Below, one piece after another: positions 29,805-40,618 of a stretch of DNA of 64,000 bases. The translations under genes were made by a program, and so were the position numbers. Each line of letters begins with the position of its first letter. Within the stretch, counting starts at the first letter, position 1. This stretch comes from Mycobacterium sp. Root135 (GTDB lineage Bacteria; Actinomycetota; Actinomycetes; Mycobacteriales; Mycobacteriaceae), in contig NZ_LMEZ01000001.1 of assembly GCF_001426545.1 (NCBI RefSeq), forward strand, positions 673,397 to 737,396, in the 5' to 3' direction. Below the pieces are notes generated by a model, which saw only the letters and a list, made by a program, of their open reading frames with translations, had not been told where the DNA came from and made no database searches.

Positions 29805-31018
29805 TGGTCCGGGTTCCCGTGGCGCGACGCCGGCGGCTGCGAGTAGTCGGTGGCCGGCGGTTGAGCCTGCTGCGACAGCGGTGCGTACTGCCGCGGCCCG
29901 TCGAGAGCCCCTGGGTCCGGGACGCGCGCCTCGGCCACCGCCTGGGCCACCGCCTGGGCGATCTCGGGGTCGGACTTAGTGTTGAACCACTCCGCCACCT
30001 CTGCCGAATCGTCCTCGGGCTTGGGCAGATCGGCCTCCACCGGCGACGGCGTGTACCGGAACACCCCGTCCTCGCCGGGCGCGCCGAGCATCTTGGTGAA
30101 TCCCTGCAGTGCCGCCCCGAAGTCACTCGGCACGATCCAGACCTTGCTGGCCTGGCCGTTGGCCATCAGCGGCAACTTCTCCAGGTACTGGTAGGCCAGC
30201 ATCTCGGGGGTCGGCCTGCCGGCCTTGATCGCGGCGAACGTCTTCTCGATCGCCTTCGCCTGGCCCTGCGCCTGCAGGTAGGACGCGGCGCGCTCACCCT
30301 GGGCGCGCAGCATTCGGGACTGCCGGTCCGCCTCGGCCGCGAGGATCGCCGCCTGCTTGGCGCCCTCGGCGGAGAGGATCTGCGCCTGCTTCTGTCCTTC
30401 GGCCTGCATGATCGACGCCGCGCGGTTGCCTTCGGCGGTCAGGATCATGGCGCGCTTCTCACGGTCGGCGCGCATCTGCTTCTCCATCGAGTCCTGGATC
30501 GACGGCGGTGGGTCGATGCTGCGGAGCTCGACGCGGGCCACGCGCAGCCCCCACCGGCCGGTCGCCTCGTCGAGCACTCCGCGGAGCTGGCCGTTGATCT
30601 GGTCGCGGGAGGTCAGCGCCTGCTCCAAGGTCATGCCGCCGACCACGTTGCGCAGGGTGGTGGTGGTCAACTGCTCGACGCCGACGATGTAGTTGCTGAT
30701 CGCGTAGACGGCGGCCTGAGGCTCGGTGACCTGGAAGTAGACGACGGTGTCGATGTTGACGGTCAGGTTGTCCTCGGTGATCACCGGCTGCGGCGGAAAA
30801 GACACCACGCGCTCCCGGAGGTCGACCCTGGCGCGGATCTTGTCGATGAACGGCAGCAGCAACGTCAGCTGCCCGGACACGGTCTTGCTGTAGCGACCGA
30901 GGCGTTCGATCACGGCGGCCTCGGCCTGCGGGATCACCTTCACCGACTTCGCCACGACGATGATCGCGAAGATCACCAGCACAGCCGCCACGATCAGCCC
31001 GAAGAAAGCACCATCCAT
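29801..31018 (-). CDS. SPFH/band-7 (stomatin-like) membrane protein
   Basis: A 405-residue slipin/stomatin homologue matching Rv1488. It has an N-terminal membrane anchor (residues 4-24), the SPFH domain with IPQAEAAVIERLGRYSKT and a long coiled-coil of Ala/Glu-rich repeats (about 190-270). The tail is acidic and Pro-rich. The start is set at MDGAFFG because GGGAGG lies upstream of it and the longer frame has no initiation signal. It pairs with the adjacent NfeD protein; NfeD-stomatin pairs are known partners in membrane microdomain maintenance. Confidence 0.9.
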   Translation of the reverse strand: MDGAFFGLIVAAVLVIFAIIVVAKSVKVIPQAEAAVIERLGRYSKTVSGQLTLLLPFIDKIRARVDLRERVVSFPPQPVITEDNLTVNIDTVVYFQVTEPQAAVYAISNYIVGVEQLTTTTLRNVVGGMTLEQALTSRDQINGQLRGVLDEATGRWGLRVARVELRSIDPPPSIQDSMEKQMRADREKRAMILTAEGNRAASIMQAEGQKQAQILSAEGAKQAAILAAEADRQSRMLRAQGERAASYLQAQGQAKAIEKTFAAIKAGRPTPEMLAYQYLEKLPLMANGQASKVWIVPSDFGAALQGFTKMLGAPGEDGVFRYTPSPVEADLPKPEDDSAEVAEWFNTKSDPEIAQAVAQAVAEARVPDPGALDGPRQYAPLSQQAQPPATDYSQPPASRHGNPDQ

Positions 31019-31037
31019 TTGCCGTTCCTCCCTAGGT

Positions 31038-31469
31038 TCAGATGCCCCTGAAGACGACTGCGGTCGCACCGTCGATGCGCACCACCGTCACGTGGTCACC
31101 CGGTTCGTACACTTCGTCGTCGTTGAGCGGCCGAGCGGTCCAGACCTGCCCGTCGAGCTTCACCTGGCCCTCGTGGCGCCCGACCCTGTCGAGCACCAGC
31201 GCACCCTTGCCCTCGAGCGCCTTCATCGGCTCGGGGAGCCCGGTTCCCGCGGCGAACCGCCGTCGCAACGCAGGCCGGACCGCGACCAAGAGCAGGAGCG
31301 ACACGGCCGCGAACACCACGCCGTCGACCCAGACCGGCCCGCCGAACACCGCGCTGGCACCTGCGGCCGACAACGCTCCGCCACTGAGCATCAGCAGGAA
31401 CAGATCCCCGGTCAGGGCCTCCGCACCGGCGAGCGCCAGCGCCGCGACCAGCCAGATCAACGCGCCCAT
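31038..31469 (-). CDS. NfeD-like membrane protein
   Basis: A 143-residue protein with three closely spaced N-terminal TM helices (about 5-70) and a C-terminal OB-fold (NfeD-C domain) of about 60 residues: a GALVLDRVG strand, [14 protein letters not shown], then [17 protein letters not shown]. It lies directly upstream of the SPFH partner gene. The start is taken at the ATG two codons inside the longest frame, because TAGGCT is placed six bases before it. A GTG at 31475 is the alternative. Confidence 0.88.
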   Translation of the reverse strand: MGALIWLVAALALAGAEALTGDLFLLMLSGGALSAAGASAVFGGPVWVDGVVFAAVSLLLLVAVRPALRRRFAAGTGLPEPMKALEGKGALVLDRVGRHEGQVKLDGQVWTARPLNDDEVYEPGDHVTVVRIDGATAVVFRGI

Positions 31470-31475
31470 GTTCAC

Positions 31476-31481
31476 AGCCTA
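31476..31481 (-). promoter_or_regulatory. Candidate -10 box for the NfeD gene (leaderless)
   Basis: TAGGCT on the minus strand ends six bases before the ATG at 31469, which would place the transcription start on the A of the ATG. Confidence 0.45.
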
Positions 31482-31513
31482 CTGGCAATCTCACTCGCGA
31501 AGCCGTCGACGAC

Positions 31514-31519
31514 TACACT
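31514..31519 (+). promoter_or_regulatory. Candidate -10 box for the 31529 gene
   Basis: TACACT ends nine bases before the ATG; no ribosome binding site is visible. It is back-to-back with the NfeD promoter box, 32 bp away on the other strand. Confidence 0.4.
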
Positions 31520-31528
31520 CCGTGGATC

Positions 31529-32404
31529 ATGTGGTGCCCCAGTGTTTCTCTCGCGGTGTGGGCCAACGCCTGGCTTGCCGGCGTCGCCGCGCCCGACGAC
31601 GTCTTGGATGCGTTGTCACTATGGGCGCCAAGGCATTCCGCGACCGCCTACGATTCGGCCGCGGCCGATCGCACCGGGTTGCCGTGGCCCGATCTCACCG
31701 ATGCGGGCGCGGTCTCGCTGCTGCAAACGTTGCGCACGGCGGCCGGTCCGCCCACCGGGGAAACCGCGATGGCCGTGGCGCTGCCGGTTCCCGGCGACGT
31801 CCGTGGGCTTCCCGCAGGCACCCAGTTCACCGCCGACGCCATCTCGGAGGGTGAGGCGCTGATCGTGTCCCACGGGACGGCCAGCGCGGTCGGACTGGTG
31901 CCCGAGTTCGCCTACGACGAGGACGATCCCGACTTCGACCACACCGACGACGAATCCACCGACCACTATCCCGAGCCGATCGCGTTGGCTTGGACGGTGT
32001 ACTCGATGCCGGAGGTGCCGCTACGCGAACACCTCGACCTGGGGCACGAAGAATACGAACTGCGTTCCGCCGTGCGTTCGGCCGCCGACGCCCTGGTGAC
32101 GCTGCGGGCCGGGATGACCTCCGCCGACGTCGCCGACCCGCGCGGGCTCGTCGAGCAGGTGCTCGAGTCGGCCCGGCTGCACCGAGCCCCCGATCACGCC
32201 CCGGAGCGGGCTCTTCGCGTGTTGGAGAACGCCGCCCACGTCGACGCCATCATCACCGTCAGCTCGGGACTGATGCCGATCGGACTGCAGTCGTCCTCGG
32301 AGATGCAGATCGCCAACGACGCACTGCGTCCGCTCGTCGGCGTGGTGCGCTCGGCGCGGATGGCCGCCGTCAGCGCGATTCTGCAGTCGGCCTGGCGTCG
32401 CTAG
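31529..32404 (+). CDS. Conserved actinobacterial hypothetical protein (Rv1486c-like)
   Basis: A 291-residue soluble protein. The visible features are an N-terminal helical segment (residues 1-35), an acidic stretch near residues 130-150 ([14 protein letters not shown]) and a helical C-terminal half with LxxLRAGM and SSGLMPIG. There is no signal peptide or TM helix. The position, divergent from NfeD and convergent on hemH, is that of Rv1486c. The last 35 bp overlap the hemH 3' end. I cannot assign a function. Confidence 0.8.
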   Translation: MWCPSVSLAVWANAWLAGVAAPDDVLDALSLWAPRHSATAYDSAAADRTGLPWPDLTDAGAVSLLQTLRTAAGPPTGETAMAVALPVPGDVRGLPAGTQFTADAISEGEALIVSHGTASAVGLVPEFAYDEDDPDFDHTDDESTDHYPEPIALAWTVYSMPEVPLREHLDLGHEEYELRSAVRSAADALVTLRAGMTSADVADPRGLVEQVLESARLHRAPDHAPERALRVLENAAHVDAIITVSSGLMPIGLQSSSEMQIANDALRPLVGVVRSARMAAVSAILQSAWRR

Positions 32405-33416
32405 AGCAGTTGGGCGTACACAGCGACCCGTTGACGCTGGCCCCGTATCCGGGCACTCCTCCTCCGCCAACCCTGGCCGGCTCGCGACCGGTCAGAACTT
32501 CGTCGACGAGGTCGAGGGCGAGCCGGGCGTAGCGCGTCTGCGCATTCGGCGTGGTGGCCCTGGCCAAGGCGACCCCCGCGGCGTCCGCCTGCTCCTTGAG
32601 CTCGTTGTCGAGATCCCACACCACCTCGATGTGGTCGGCGACGAAACCGATGGGGCAGACGACGATCGCGCGGGTACCCGCCTCGGCCAACGCGGTGAGG
32701 TGATCGCCGATGTCGGGCTCCAGCCACGGCACCTGAGGCGGACCGGATCGCGACTGCCACACCTGGTCGTAGTCGGCGTATCCCGCGGCGGCGGCGACCA
32801 AGCCGGCGGCATACGCGACCTGCCTGGCGTAGAGGTCCTGGCCGCACCGCGACGCCGCGCGCAACGGAATCGAGTGCGCGGTGAAGACCAGGCGCGCGTC
32901 GGCGCGGAGCTCCTCGGGAAGGGTCGCGGCGGCCTCGGTGATCCCGTCGGCGAACATCTCGACCAGCAACGGATGGTCGAAGTACTGCCGCAGCTTGACC
33001 AGTTCGGGTGCGTCGGACCCGACCGCGGCCCTGGCCCGAAACACGTCCTCCTGATACTGGGTGCACCCCGAGTACCCGCCCCACGCCGAGGTGGTGAACA
33101 CCGCCGCCCGGCGGACGCCGTCGTCGCGCATCGCGGCGACGGTGTCCTCGACGAACGGGTTCCAGTTGCGGTTGCCGAAGTACACCGGCATCCGTTGGTC
33201 GCGGTCGGCCAGCTCCCGCTCGATCTGCTCGATCAGCGCCCGGTTGATGCCGTTGATCGGTGAGACACCGCCGAAGTGCAGGTAGTGCTCGGCGACCGCG
33301 TCCAGCCGGGCCGGCGGGATGTTGCGACCGCGGGTCACGTTCTCCAGGAACGGACGTACCTGCTCGGGCCCCTCGGGACCACCGAAGGACAACAGCAGCA
33401 GGGCGTCAAATGCCAT
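32370..33416 (-). CDS. hemH: Ferrochelatase / coproporphyrin III ferrochelatase
   Basis: Inserts Fe2+ into the porphyrin; actinobacterial enzymes act in the coproporphyrin-dependent branch. The 348-residue protein has the SFGGPEG start and the catalytic His in [11 protein letters not shown]. The Glu-containing segment is [16 protein letters not shown]. Cysteines at SRCGQD and the C-terminal CTPNC match ligands of the [2Fe-2S] cluster known in mycobacterial ferrochelatase. The ATG overlaps the inhA stop by one base (TGATG). This gives the fabG1-inhA-hemH operon typical of mycobacteria. Confidence 0.95.
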   Translation of the reverse strand: MAFDALLLLSFGGPEGPEQVRPFLENVTRGRNIPPARLDAVAEHYLHFGGVSPINGINRALIEQIERELADRDQRMPVYFGNRNWNPFVEDTVAAMRDDGVRRAAVFTTSAWGGYSGCTQYQEDVFRARAAVGSDAPELVKLRQYFDHPLLVEMFADGITEAAATLPEELRADARLVFTAHSIPLRAASRCGQDLYARQVAYAAGLVAAAAGYADYDQVWQSRSGPPQVPWLEPDIGDHLTALAEAGTRAIVVCPIGFVADHIEVVWDLDNELKEQADAAGVALARATTPNAQTRYARLALDLVDEVLTGREPARVGGGGVPGYGASVNGSLCTPNCSSDARPTAESR

Positions 33417-34225
33417 CAGAGCAACTGGGTACTGGCGCCGCCGTCGGCGTAGACGATCGTGCCGGTGGTGGCGGGCAGCCAGTCGGAGATCAACGCGCAC
33501 ACCGTCTTTGCGACCGGCGTCGGATCCTTCATGTTCCAACCGAGGGGCGCACGCTGATCCCAGCCCTCTTCGAGCAGCTTGATCTGGTCACCGGCCGACT
33601 CGCCGAGCGCACCGCCGACGATGGCGCTCATCGCCAGCGTCCGGATCGGCCCTGCGGCAACGAGATTGGAGCGGACGCCGTACTGGCCGGCCTCGCGCGC
33701 CACGAAGCGGTTGACCGACTCCAGTGCGCTCTTGGCGACCGTCATCCAGTTGTACGCGGGCATTGCGCGGGTCGGGTCGAAGTCCATGCCGACGATGCCG
33801 CCGCCCGGGTTCATGATGGGCAGCAGCGCCTTGGCAAGTGCGGCATAGGAGTACGCGGAGATGTGGATGCCCTTGGCGACGTCCTCGTAAGGCGCGTCGA
33901 AGAACGGGTTGATTCCCATTCCGGTCTGAGGCATGAAGCCGATCGAGTGCACGACGCCGTCGAGCTTGTTGCCCTCGCCGATGACCTCGGTGACCCGCTC
34001 CCCCAGGCTCGCGAGGTGCTCGGAGTTCTGCACGTCCAGCTCGAGAAGCGGTGCCGGGTTGGGCAACCGGTCGGCGATGCGCTGGATCAGCTTCATCCGG
34101 TCGAAGCCCGTCAGCACCAGCTCGGCGCCGGCCTCCTGGGCGACCTTCGCGATGTGGAACGCGATGGACGAGTCGGTGATGATCCCCGTGACGAGGATGC
34201 GCTTGCCTTCGAGAAACCCTGCCAT
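33416..34225 (-). CDS. inhA: NADH-dependent enoyl-ACP reductase InhA
   Basis: FAS-II enoyl reductase of mycolic acid synthesis. Its 269 residues equal the M. tuberculosis length, with nearly identical core segments. The nucleotide site [13 protein letters not shown] keeps Ile16, Ser20 and Ile21; [12 protein letters not shown] keeps Ser94; [14 protein letters not shown] gives Tyr158 and Lys165. These positions are wild type at the residues where isoniazid-resistance changes are best known. AAGGA lies eight bases upstream of the ATG. It follows fabG1 after 40 bp. Confidence 0.98.
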   Translation of the reverse strand: MAGFLEGKRILVTGIITDSSIAFHIAKVAQEAGAELVLTGFDRMKLIQRIADRLPNPAPLLELDVQNSEHLASLGERVTEVIGEGNKLDGVVHSIGFMPQTGMGINPFFDAPYEDVAKGIHISAYSYAALAKALLPIMNPGGGIVGMDFDPTRAMPAYNWMTVAKSALESVNRFVAREAGQYGVRSNLVAAGPIRTLAMSAIVGGALGESAGDQIKLLEEGWDQRAPLGWNMKDPTPVAKTVCALISDWLPATTGTIVYADGGASTQLL

Positions 34226-34265
34226 GTGAAAGTCCTTACTGTTCAACGACGTCGACGAAAGAGAA

Positions 34266-34982
<717 letters not shown>

Positions 34983-35058
34983 TCATTGCTCCTCGCGTGC
35001 ACGGCATGACGCCCAACCTATCGCCTCACCCGACGGTGGCCGAAATCGGCCGCGGGCC

Positions 35059-36066
35059 TCACCCCGGCAGACGACGGTTGATCAGCAACGCGGCCAACGC
35101 GGCCAACGCGAGCACCAGCGAACCCAGCCGCAGCCATCCCACGCTGGCGTCGCCCTTGACGGTCTCGTAGCCGATCTGGTCCTGCAGCGAGGTGAACACC
35201 GCCTTGAGCTGCTCCAGGCTCGACGCCGTATAGGCGTTTCCGCCAGACAGATCGGCGATCTTGCGCAGCATCTCGTCGTCGACCGGCACGGGCTGGCGTT
35301 GGTCCTGAATCTCGACGTAGCCGTACTTCGTGCCGAAGGACACCGTGGAGATCGGCACGCCTTGGTCGTCGGCCGTGCGGGCAGCGGTGTACGCGCCCTT
35401 GGGATTGTCCGGATTCGACGGCACCGTCTCCTTGCCGTCGGACATCAGCACGATGCGCGCAGGAGGCGGCTCGTCTCCGCCGCCGATGACGGCGCCGACG
35501 GTGGCGATCGCCTGCAGCGCGGTGAAGATGCCCTCACCGGTCGCGGTGCGATCGGCGAGCTGCAGCTTGTCGATGGCCGCCTTGGTGGGGTCCCGGTTGG
35601 TCGTCGGCGACACCAGCACCGTCGCGGTGCCCGCGTAGGCGATCAGCCCGAGGTTGATGCCCGGCGTCAGCTGGTCGGCGAACTGCTTGGCGGCCTCCTG
35701 GGCGGCGGCCAACCGACTCGGGGCGACGTCGGTGGCGCGCATCGACTGCGACACGTCGATCACCAGCATCACCACGGCCCGGTTGCGCGGAATCCGAACG
35801 TCGTTGGTGGGCCCGGCCATCGCAACGGTGAACAACACCAGCGACAGCACCATCAGCACCGCCGACAGGTGTCGCCAGCGGGCGGGGCGCTTGGGCGCGA
35901 CGCTCTCCAACAGCTCCATGTTGGCGAAGCGCAGCATCCGCTTCTGCCGTGCCGATTGGACGATGACGTACAGGGCCACCAGGCCGATCACGACCAGCAG
36001 GAACAGGAAGAACCACGGGCTCTTGAATCCCGAGAGGCTCATCGGACCGAAGAACGGCAATGTCAT
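35059..36066 (-). CDS. VWA-domain membrane protein (BatA-like, Rv1481)
   Basis: A 335-residue protein with two N-terminal TM helices (about 15-36 and 65-85). The VWA domain starts near residue 98, with MIDAS motif DVSQS, a [12 protein letters not shown] segment and [10 protein letters not shown]-terminal TM helix is at about 307-327. It is nearly the same length and sequence plan as Rv1481. It follows moxR1 and a DUF58 gene in the conserved MoxR-DUF58-VWA order, a chaperone/metal-insertion type system whose clients in mycobacteria may include the RipA/RipB endopeptidases encoded upstream. Confidence 0.92.
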   Translation of the reverse strand: MTLPFFGPMSLSGFKSPWFFLFLLVVIGLVALYVIVQSARQKRMLRFANMELLESVAPKRPARWRHLSAVLMVLSLVLFTVAMAGPTNDVRIPRNRAVVMLVIDVSQSMRATDVAPSRLAAAQEAAKQFADQLTPGINLGLIAYAGTATVLVSPTTNRDPTKAAIDKLQLADRTATGEGIFTALQAIATVGAVIGGGDEPPPARIVLMSDGKETVPSNPDNPKGAYTAARTADDQGVPISTVSFGTKYGYVEIQDQRQPVPVDDEMLRKIADLSGGNAYTASSLEQLKAVFTSLQDQIGYETVKGDASVGWLRLGSLVLALAALAALLINRRLPG

Positions 36067-36095
36067 GTGCGAGTTGTCATTTCAGTCATAGGCGC

Positions 36096-37034
36096 TTAAC
36101 GAGCGGCGCCGCGGCGCCGGTTCGCAACGAACCTCACCACGTCGGCGATCCAGTCCCGATCGGTACGAAGGGTGAGCAGCGGGGCGTCACAACGCCGCAG
36201 CGTCCTTGCCACGCCCGCGCGGTGTTCCGCGGAGGCCTTGGCGAAGTCGGCACGCAATTGGGTGTCGATGGTGAACTCCCGCGTGACGCCGGATTCGGTG
36301 TCTTGCAGGATGACGTCGCCGACGTCGGGCAGTTCCACGTCGCGTGGATCGATGACCTCGACGCCGAGCACCTCGTGGCGCCCCGCGATTGCCCGCAGCG
36401 GCCGCATCCAGTTGATCGGACCGAGGAAGTCACTGATGATGACCGCCATTCCGCGGCGCCGCTCCGGCCGTCGCAACGCGTCGATCGCGACCGACAGGTC
36501 ACCGCGAACGCCGAGCGGCGCCTGCGGCATGGTGGCGATCGCACGCAGCAGTTCGTGCTCGTGGATCCGGCCGCTGAGTGCGGGGACCCGCTTGGTGGTT
36601 TGGCCGTTGGTGATCACCGCGCCGAGGCGGTTGCCGCCACCGCTGTTGAGGAACGCGATGGCCGCCGCGGCCGCCACCGCCAGATCACGCTTCTCGCATC
36701 CGGCGGTGCCGAAGTCCAGGCTGGCAGACACGTCGACGACGAGCCAGGTCTCCAGCTCCCGGTCGGCGATCATCTGCCGTACGTGCGGCGTCGTGGTGCG
36801 GGCCGTCACCGACCAGTCCATCCGGCGGACGTCGTCACCGGGCTGGTAGACGCGGGAATCGCCCGGCTCGGAACCGGGTCCTGGGACCAGGCCCTGATGG
36901 TCGCCGTGAAGCACGCCGTCGAGCTTTCGGCGGACCGTCAGCTCGAGCTTGCGTAGGGCGGCCGACAGTTCGGGATCCCGAATTTGACCGCGCTGCAGCG
37001 ACGGCAGATCCACGCGGCCTGACGGTTGGGTCAC
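36096..37034 (-). CDS. DUF58-domain protein (Rv1480-like)
   Basis: A 312-residue soluble protein with the DUF58 core: PGDDVRRMDWSVTART near residues 65-80, then a degenerate VWA-like fold (WLVVDVSASLDFG, VIISDFLGP). The GTG start overlaps the moxR1 stop (GTGA). DUF58 proteins always accompany MoxR AAA+ ATPases and are thought to link the ATPase to its VWA partner. The present order moxR1-DUF58-VWA is that classical module. Confidence 0.9.
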   Translation of the reverse strand: MTQPSGRVDLPSLQRGQIRDPELSAALRKLELTVRRKLDGVLHGDHQGLVPGPGSEPGDSRVYQPGDDVRRMDWSVTARTTTPHVRQMIADRELETWLVVDVSASLDFGTAGCEKRDLAVAAAAAIAFLNSGGGNRLGAVITNGQTTKRVPALSGRIHEHELLRAIATMPQAPLGVRGDLSVAIDALRRPERRRGMAVIISDFLGPINWMRPLRAIAGRHEVLGVEVIDPRDVELPDVGDVILQDTESGVTREFTIDTQLRADFAKASAEHRAGVARTLRRCDAPLLTLRTDRDWIADVVRFVANRRRGAAR

Positions 37035-38170
37035 CGACCGCCGGCCGCTGCCGGGGTGGGCATGGCCGGCGCGACCGAATGTCCTTGCTGCGGAATGGCG
37101 TTCACCTGAGGCAGCGCGACGGTCTGCATGATGCGGTTGATGACCGTCTCGGCGGAGACCTCGTCGGCGAGCGCGTCGTAGGTCAAGACGAGGCGGTGCC
37201 GCAGCACGTCCGGGATGACCTCCACGACGTCCTGCGGGATGACGTAGTCACGGCCGCGGACCAGGGCCAGCGCCCGCGAGGCGGCGATGATGCCGAGCGA
37301 GGCACGCGGCGACGCACCGTAGGCGATCCACGCCTTGGCGTCGGGCATGCCGAACTTCTCGGGCTCGCGCGTGGCGGTCACGATGCGGACCACGTAGTCG
37401 ACGAGGGCGTGGTGGACGAAGACCGACGCCGCGACGCCCTGCAGACGCAGAAGGTCGCCGGTGTTGAGGATCTGCTTGGGCGTCGGAGGGGTGACACCCA
37501 TCCGGTAGATGATCTCGCGCTCTTCCTCGGGCGTCGGGTAGTCCACGTTCAGCTTGAACAGGAAGCGGTCGCGCTGCGCTTCGGGAAGGGAGTACACGCC
37601 TTCCTGCTCGATCGGGTTCTGCGTGGCCATGACGAGGAACGGACTCGGCAGCGCGAAGGTCTTGCCGCCGAGGGAGATCTTGCGCTCGGCCATGATCTCC
37701 AGCAATGCCGACTGCACCTTGGCCGGCGCGCGGTTGATCTCGTCGGCGAGCAGGAAGTTGACCATGGCGGGTCCGAGTTCGATGTCGAACTCTTCCTTGC
37801 CCATCCGGTAGATGCGGGTACCGACGATGTCGGTGGGCACCAGGTCGGGCGTGAACTGAATGCGGGCGAACGTACCGCCGACGACCTTGGCGAAGGTTTC
37901 CACCGCGAGGGTCTTCGCGACTCCGGGAACGCCTTCGAGGAGGACGTGTCCCTTGGCGAGGAGTCCGACGAGCATGCGCTCGACGAGTTGATCCTGACCG
38001 ACGATGATTCGCTTGACCTCGAAGATCGCCCGTTCCAGGGTGTGCACCTCGTTCTGCAGGCCGCCATTGGTGGCCGGTGCCTGCTGAGGTCCGCCAGGCG
38101 GGAAGCCTTGCGTCGGGGCCTGCCCGGGGAAACCTCCGGCGCCCTGCGGCGACCCACTCGGTGACGTCAT
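37031..38170 (-). CDS. moxR1: MoxR-family AAA+ ATPase
   Basis: A 379-residue AAA+ chaperone-like ATPase. It has a Gly/Pro/Gln-rich N-terminal tail (1-35), Walker A GVPGVAKT, Walker B FLLADEINRAP, sensor 1 in MATQNPIEQEG and an arginine-finger/lid region around PEAQRDRF and GASPRAS. GGGAGG lies seven bases before the ATG. It is separated from ripB by 153 bp, which may hold its own promoter. It probably works with the DUF58 and VWA proteins encoded downstream. Confidence 0.95.
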   Translation of the reverse strand: MTSPSGSPQGAGGFPGQAPTQGFPPGGPQQAPATNGGLQNEVHTLERAIFEVKRIIVGQDQLVERMLVGLLAKGHVLLEGVPGVAKTLAVETFAKVVGGTFARIQFTPDLVPTDIVGTRIYRMGKEEFDIELGPAMVNFLLADEINRAPAKVQSALLEIMAERKISLGGKTFALPSPFLVMATQNPIEQEGVYSLPEAQRDRFLFKLNVDYPTPEEEREIIYRMGVTPPTPKQILNTGDLLRLQGVAASVFVHHALVDYVVRIVTATREPEKFGMPDAKAWIAYGASPRASLGIIAASRALALVRGRDYVIPQDVVEVIPDVLRHRLVLTYDALADEVSAETVINRIMQTVALPQVNAIPQQGHSVAPAMPTPAAAGGR

Positions 38171-38323
38171 TCAGTTCCTCCCACGTGTTCTGGTCCGGCG
38201 TTCGATGTAGACCGCTGGTCTTGCTTGGTCAAGTGGCGCCAAACCACTCGGCGGACGCTCTGGAGTCAACTATTCCAGGCAGTTCGGAATCCGTCGACGT
38301 GCCCTGCCGCGGGGCGGTCTCGA

Positions 38324-39031
38324 TCAGGACTCGATGAACCGCACCAGGTGCGGCGACATCCCTGCGGTACGCACCGGGCTCACGGTGACCTTCTCGGCGC
38401 TTCCCGACGCTTCGAGCATCCGCCCGCCGCCGAGGAAGATCGCCACGTGCTGGCTGCCACCGGGACCGTAGAAGATGAGGTCACCGCGCTTGGCCTGAGA
38501 CGGCGCGATCGGCCGGCCGGAGCTGTACTGGTCGCCGGAGTACTTCGGAATCGGCACGCCGACACCGGCGAACGCGTATCTGGTCAGCCCGGAACAGTCG
38601 AAGCCGACCTTGCCCGTGTCGTAGTCGACGCCTTCGCTGGGTCCGTTGAGCGCGCCGCCACCCCACGAGTACGGCACGCCCATTTGGGAGCCGGCCCGTC
38701 GGATCACGTATTCGATGGCCTCGGGTCCGCGGACCCGACTGCCAGTCGCGGCGGTGGGAGCGCCACCGAGTCCGATGCTGGAGAGGAACTGCTGGCCGAG
38801 GCTCTTGGTGGTCTGCAGCGCGATGGCGCTCGCCTGAAACGACGCGTTGGCGATCGCGACGGGGTCACCGGGAGCGCCGGAGCTTGGCCTCTGCGGCAGG
38901 GTCGGATCCCAGCCGGGGTCACCGGGGTCGGCTCCGGCGGGGGCGGCGGTTCCGAAGGCGACGGCCGCGGCGAGGATCGCCACCAGCATCAGGGCACGAC
39001 GAAGGAACGACAAGGGCAAGACAACCACCAT
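38324..39031 (-). CDS. ripB: NlpC/P60 peptidoglycan endopeptidase RipB
   Basis: A secreted D,L-endopeptidase that cuts the D-iGlu-mDAP bond of muropeptides. The 235-residue protein has a signal peptide (about 1-34, ending near AGA-DP) and a short linker. The NlpC/P60 domain shows SQMGVPYSWGG, the nucleophile in FDCSGL (Cys146) and the catalytic His in SQHVAIFLGGG. The ATG overlaps the ripA stop (TGATG), so translation is coupled. It lacks the coiled-coil domain of RipA. Confidence 0.95.
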   Translation of the reverse strand: MVVVLPLSFLRRALMLVAILAAAVAFGTAAPAGADPGDPGWDPTLPQRPSSGAPGDPVAIANASFQASAIALQTTKSLGQQFLSSIGLGGAPTAATGSRVRGPEAIEYVIRRAGSQMGVPYSWGGGALNGPSEGVDYDTGKVGFDCSGLTRYAFAGVGVPIPKYSGDQYSSGRPIAPSQAKRGDLIFYGPGGSQHVAIFLGGGRMLEASGSAEKVTVSPVRTAGMSPHLVRFIES

Positions 39032-40443
39032 CAGTATTCGATGTAGCGGATGACGTACGGCGTCATGCCGCTGGTCCGGACGGGCGACACCTTCACGTTG
39101 GACCCGGTGTACGGGGCTTCCAGCATCTGGCCGTTGCCGAGGAACAGGGCAACGTGCTGGCTGCCGCCGGGGCCGTAGAAGATCACGTCGCCGCGGCGCG
39201 CCTGAGACGTCGGGATCTTGCGCCCCATGTCGTACTGGGCGCCCGAGTAGTGCGGCAGTTTGATGCCGACTCCGGCGAAGGCGTAGAGGATCAGGCCGGA
39301 GCAGTCGAAACCGGTGGTGCCTGCGCCCGAGTCGATGCCGCGGCTGGGGCCGACGGCGTTGCCGCCGCCCCACGAGTACGGGACGCCCATCTGCGAGCCC
39401 GCCCGCTTGATGACGTACTCCGAGGCCTGCCTGCCGTAGACCCGCGGAATCGCTCCGTTGGTGAATCCGCTTGGCGTTGGGATGATTCCGAGCTTCTGCA
39501 GGAAGCTGCGGCCCATCTGCTGGGTGGCCTGCGTCGAGGTGGTCGCCATCCCGAGCAGGGTGTTGATGATCGCGACCGGGTCGCCGCTGACGAACGCGCT
39601 CGGGATCGCGGGCAGCGTGGGGTCCCAGGCGACGTCCCACTTCGAGTTGCCGGGCGTGGCGGCGGCGGGATCGCGGTCCCAGTCGGTGGACGGGTTCGCG
39701 GCGGCTGCCGCCGGGGCGGGCACGGTCTTGGCGGCCACGGTGACCACGGGTGCGGAGACCTCGCGGGCGGCGGCGAGCTTCGCCTGCGCCGCGGTGCGTT
39801 CCGCCGAGAGCTGGTCGAGCTGGGCCTGCTGGGCCTTGAACGTCTGCTGTGCCTGCGTCAGCGAGGCGACGGCCGCGTCCTGACTCGACTGTGCGTCGAC
39901 GACGGCCTGGTCGGCCTTTTGCTTGGCGAGGCGGGCCGCGGAGTCCTTGTTGACCTGCTCGGTGCGGGCGCGTTGGAGGTCGGCGATGGCCTGCTGGGTG
40001 CTGACGTTGAGGGTCTCACCGGTGGCCGCGGTGGCGAGGACGTCCGCGGGGTCCTTGGCGGTGACGTACGAGGCCGACGGCCCGTTGACATATGCCGACG
40101 CGGCGAAGGTGTCGAAGCGGTCCTGCGCGGACGAGATGGCCGCGGTGGCGTCCTTGAGCGCGGCCTGGCTGGCGTCGACGTTGCCCTGGGCGGCGACGGC
40201 GCCGTCCCGCGCGGTTTGGACGGCGACGATGGCCTTGTTGACGCCCTCCTGCTCGGCCTGGATGTTGGCGCCGAGGTCCTGAAGTTTCTGGTCGGCGTTG
40301 GCGACGGCGGCCACCAAGCTGGCGATCCCCTGCGGCGTGACGGGCTCGGCGACGGCGGTTCCGATGCCGTGGGTGAACGCCGATGCGACGAGTACACCGC
40401 ATGTGAGCGACCCCGCAACGGAGGCGCGAAAAGTGCGTCTCAT
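39031..40443 (-). CDS. ripA: NlpC/P60 peptidoglycan endopeptidase RipA
   Basis: The major septal D,L-endopeptidase of mycobacteria, needed for daughter-cell separation. The 470-residue protein has a signal peptide ending near residue 32 (TAVA-EP) and an N-terminal coiled-coil regulatory domain (about 40-250, Ala/Gln-rich). An Ala/Pro linker precedes the NlpC/P60 domain, with Cys381 in FDCSGL and the catalytic His in SQHVALFLGNG. The upstream 219 bp contain several inverted repeats (see separate entries). In M. tuberculosis ripA is reported to be under MtrA control. Confidence 0.96.
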   Translation of the reverse strand: MRRTFRASVAGSLTCGVLVASAFTHGIGTAVAEPVTPQGIASLVAAVANADQKLQDLGANIQAEQEGVNKAIVAVQTARDGAVAAQGNVDASQAALKDATAAISSAQDRFDTFAASAYVNGPSASYVTAKDPADVLATAATGETLNVSTQQAIADLQRARTEQVNKDSAARLAKQKADQAVVDAQSSQDAAVASLTQAQQTFKAQQAQLDQLSAERTAAQAKLAAAREVSAPVVTVAAKTVPAPAAAAANPSTDWDRDPAAATPGNSKWDVAWDPTLPAIPSAFVSGDPVAIINTLLGMATTSTQATQQMGRSFLQKLGIIPTPSGFTNGAIPRVYGRQASEYVIKRAGSQMGVPYSWGGGNAVGPSRGIDSGAGTTGFDCSGLILYAFAGVGIKLPHYSGAQYDMGRKIPTSQARRGDVIFYGPGGSQHVALFLGNGQMLEAPYTGSNVKVSPVRTSGMTPYVIRYIEY

Positions 40444-40469
40444 TGGACTCCGGTCTCCTAGGGCTCAAC

Positions 40470-40508
40470 GCGAATGTGAGGGCACATCCATCGGGCTCTC
40501 ACGTTCGC
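40470..40508. repeat. 11-bp inverted repeat just upstream of ripA
   Basis: GCGAATGTGAG at 40470-40480 and CTCACGTTCGC at 40498-40508 pair over 11 bp with a single G-T pair. The loop is 17 nt and the repeat begins 27 bp before the ripA start. It could be an mRNA hairpin in the leader or a DNA operator. Confidence 0.6.
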
Positions 40509-40512
40509 AGGA

Positions 40513-40527
40513 GTCACATGGATCACA
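40513..40527. promoter_or_regulatory. Possible MtrA-type direct repeat upstream of ripA
   Basis: GTCACA (40513-40518) and ATCACA (40522-40527) form an imperfect direct repeat with a 9-bp period. MtrA is known to bind loose GTCACA-like direct repeats, and ripA is a reported MtrA target. The match is suggestive only. Confidence 0.35.
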
Positions 40528-40591
40528 GCTGCAACAGCAGGTGCCTTCTGCACCGTACGTCACGAGAAGCGCCAAGGAAACGCCAGGAAGA

Positions 40592-40609
40592 AATTACATG
40601 TTTGTAATT
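40592..40609. repeat. Perfect palindrome AATTACA-N4-TGTAATT upstream of ripA
   Basis: A 7-bp perfect inverted repeat with a 4-bp spacer in an AT-rich island about 150 bp before ripA. The dyad looks like a regulator binding site; I do not recognise the regulator. Confidence 0.5.
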
Positions 40610-40618
40610 GAAACGTTG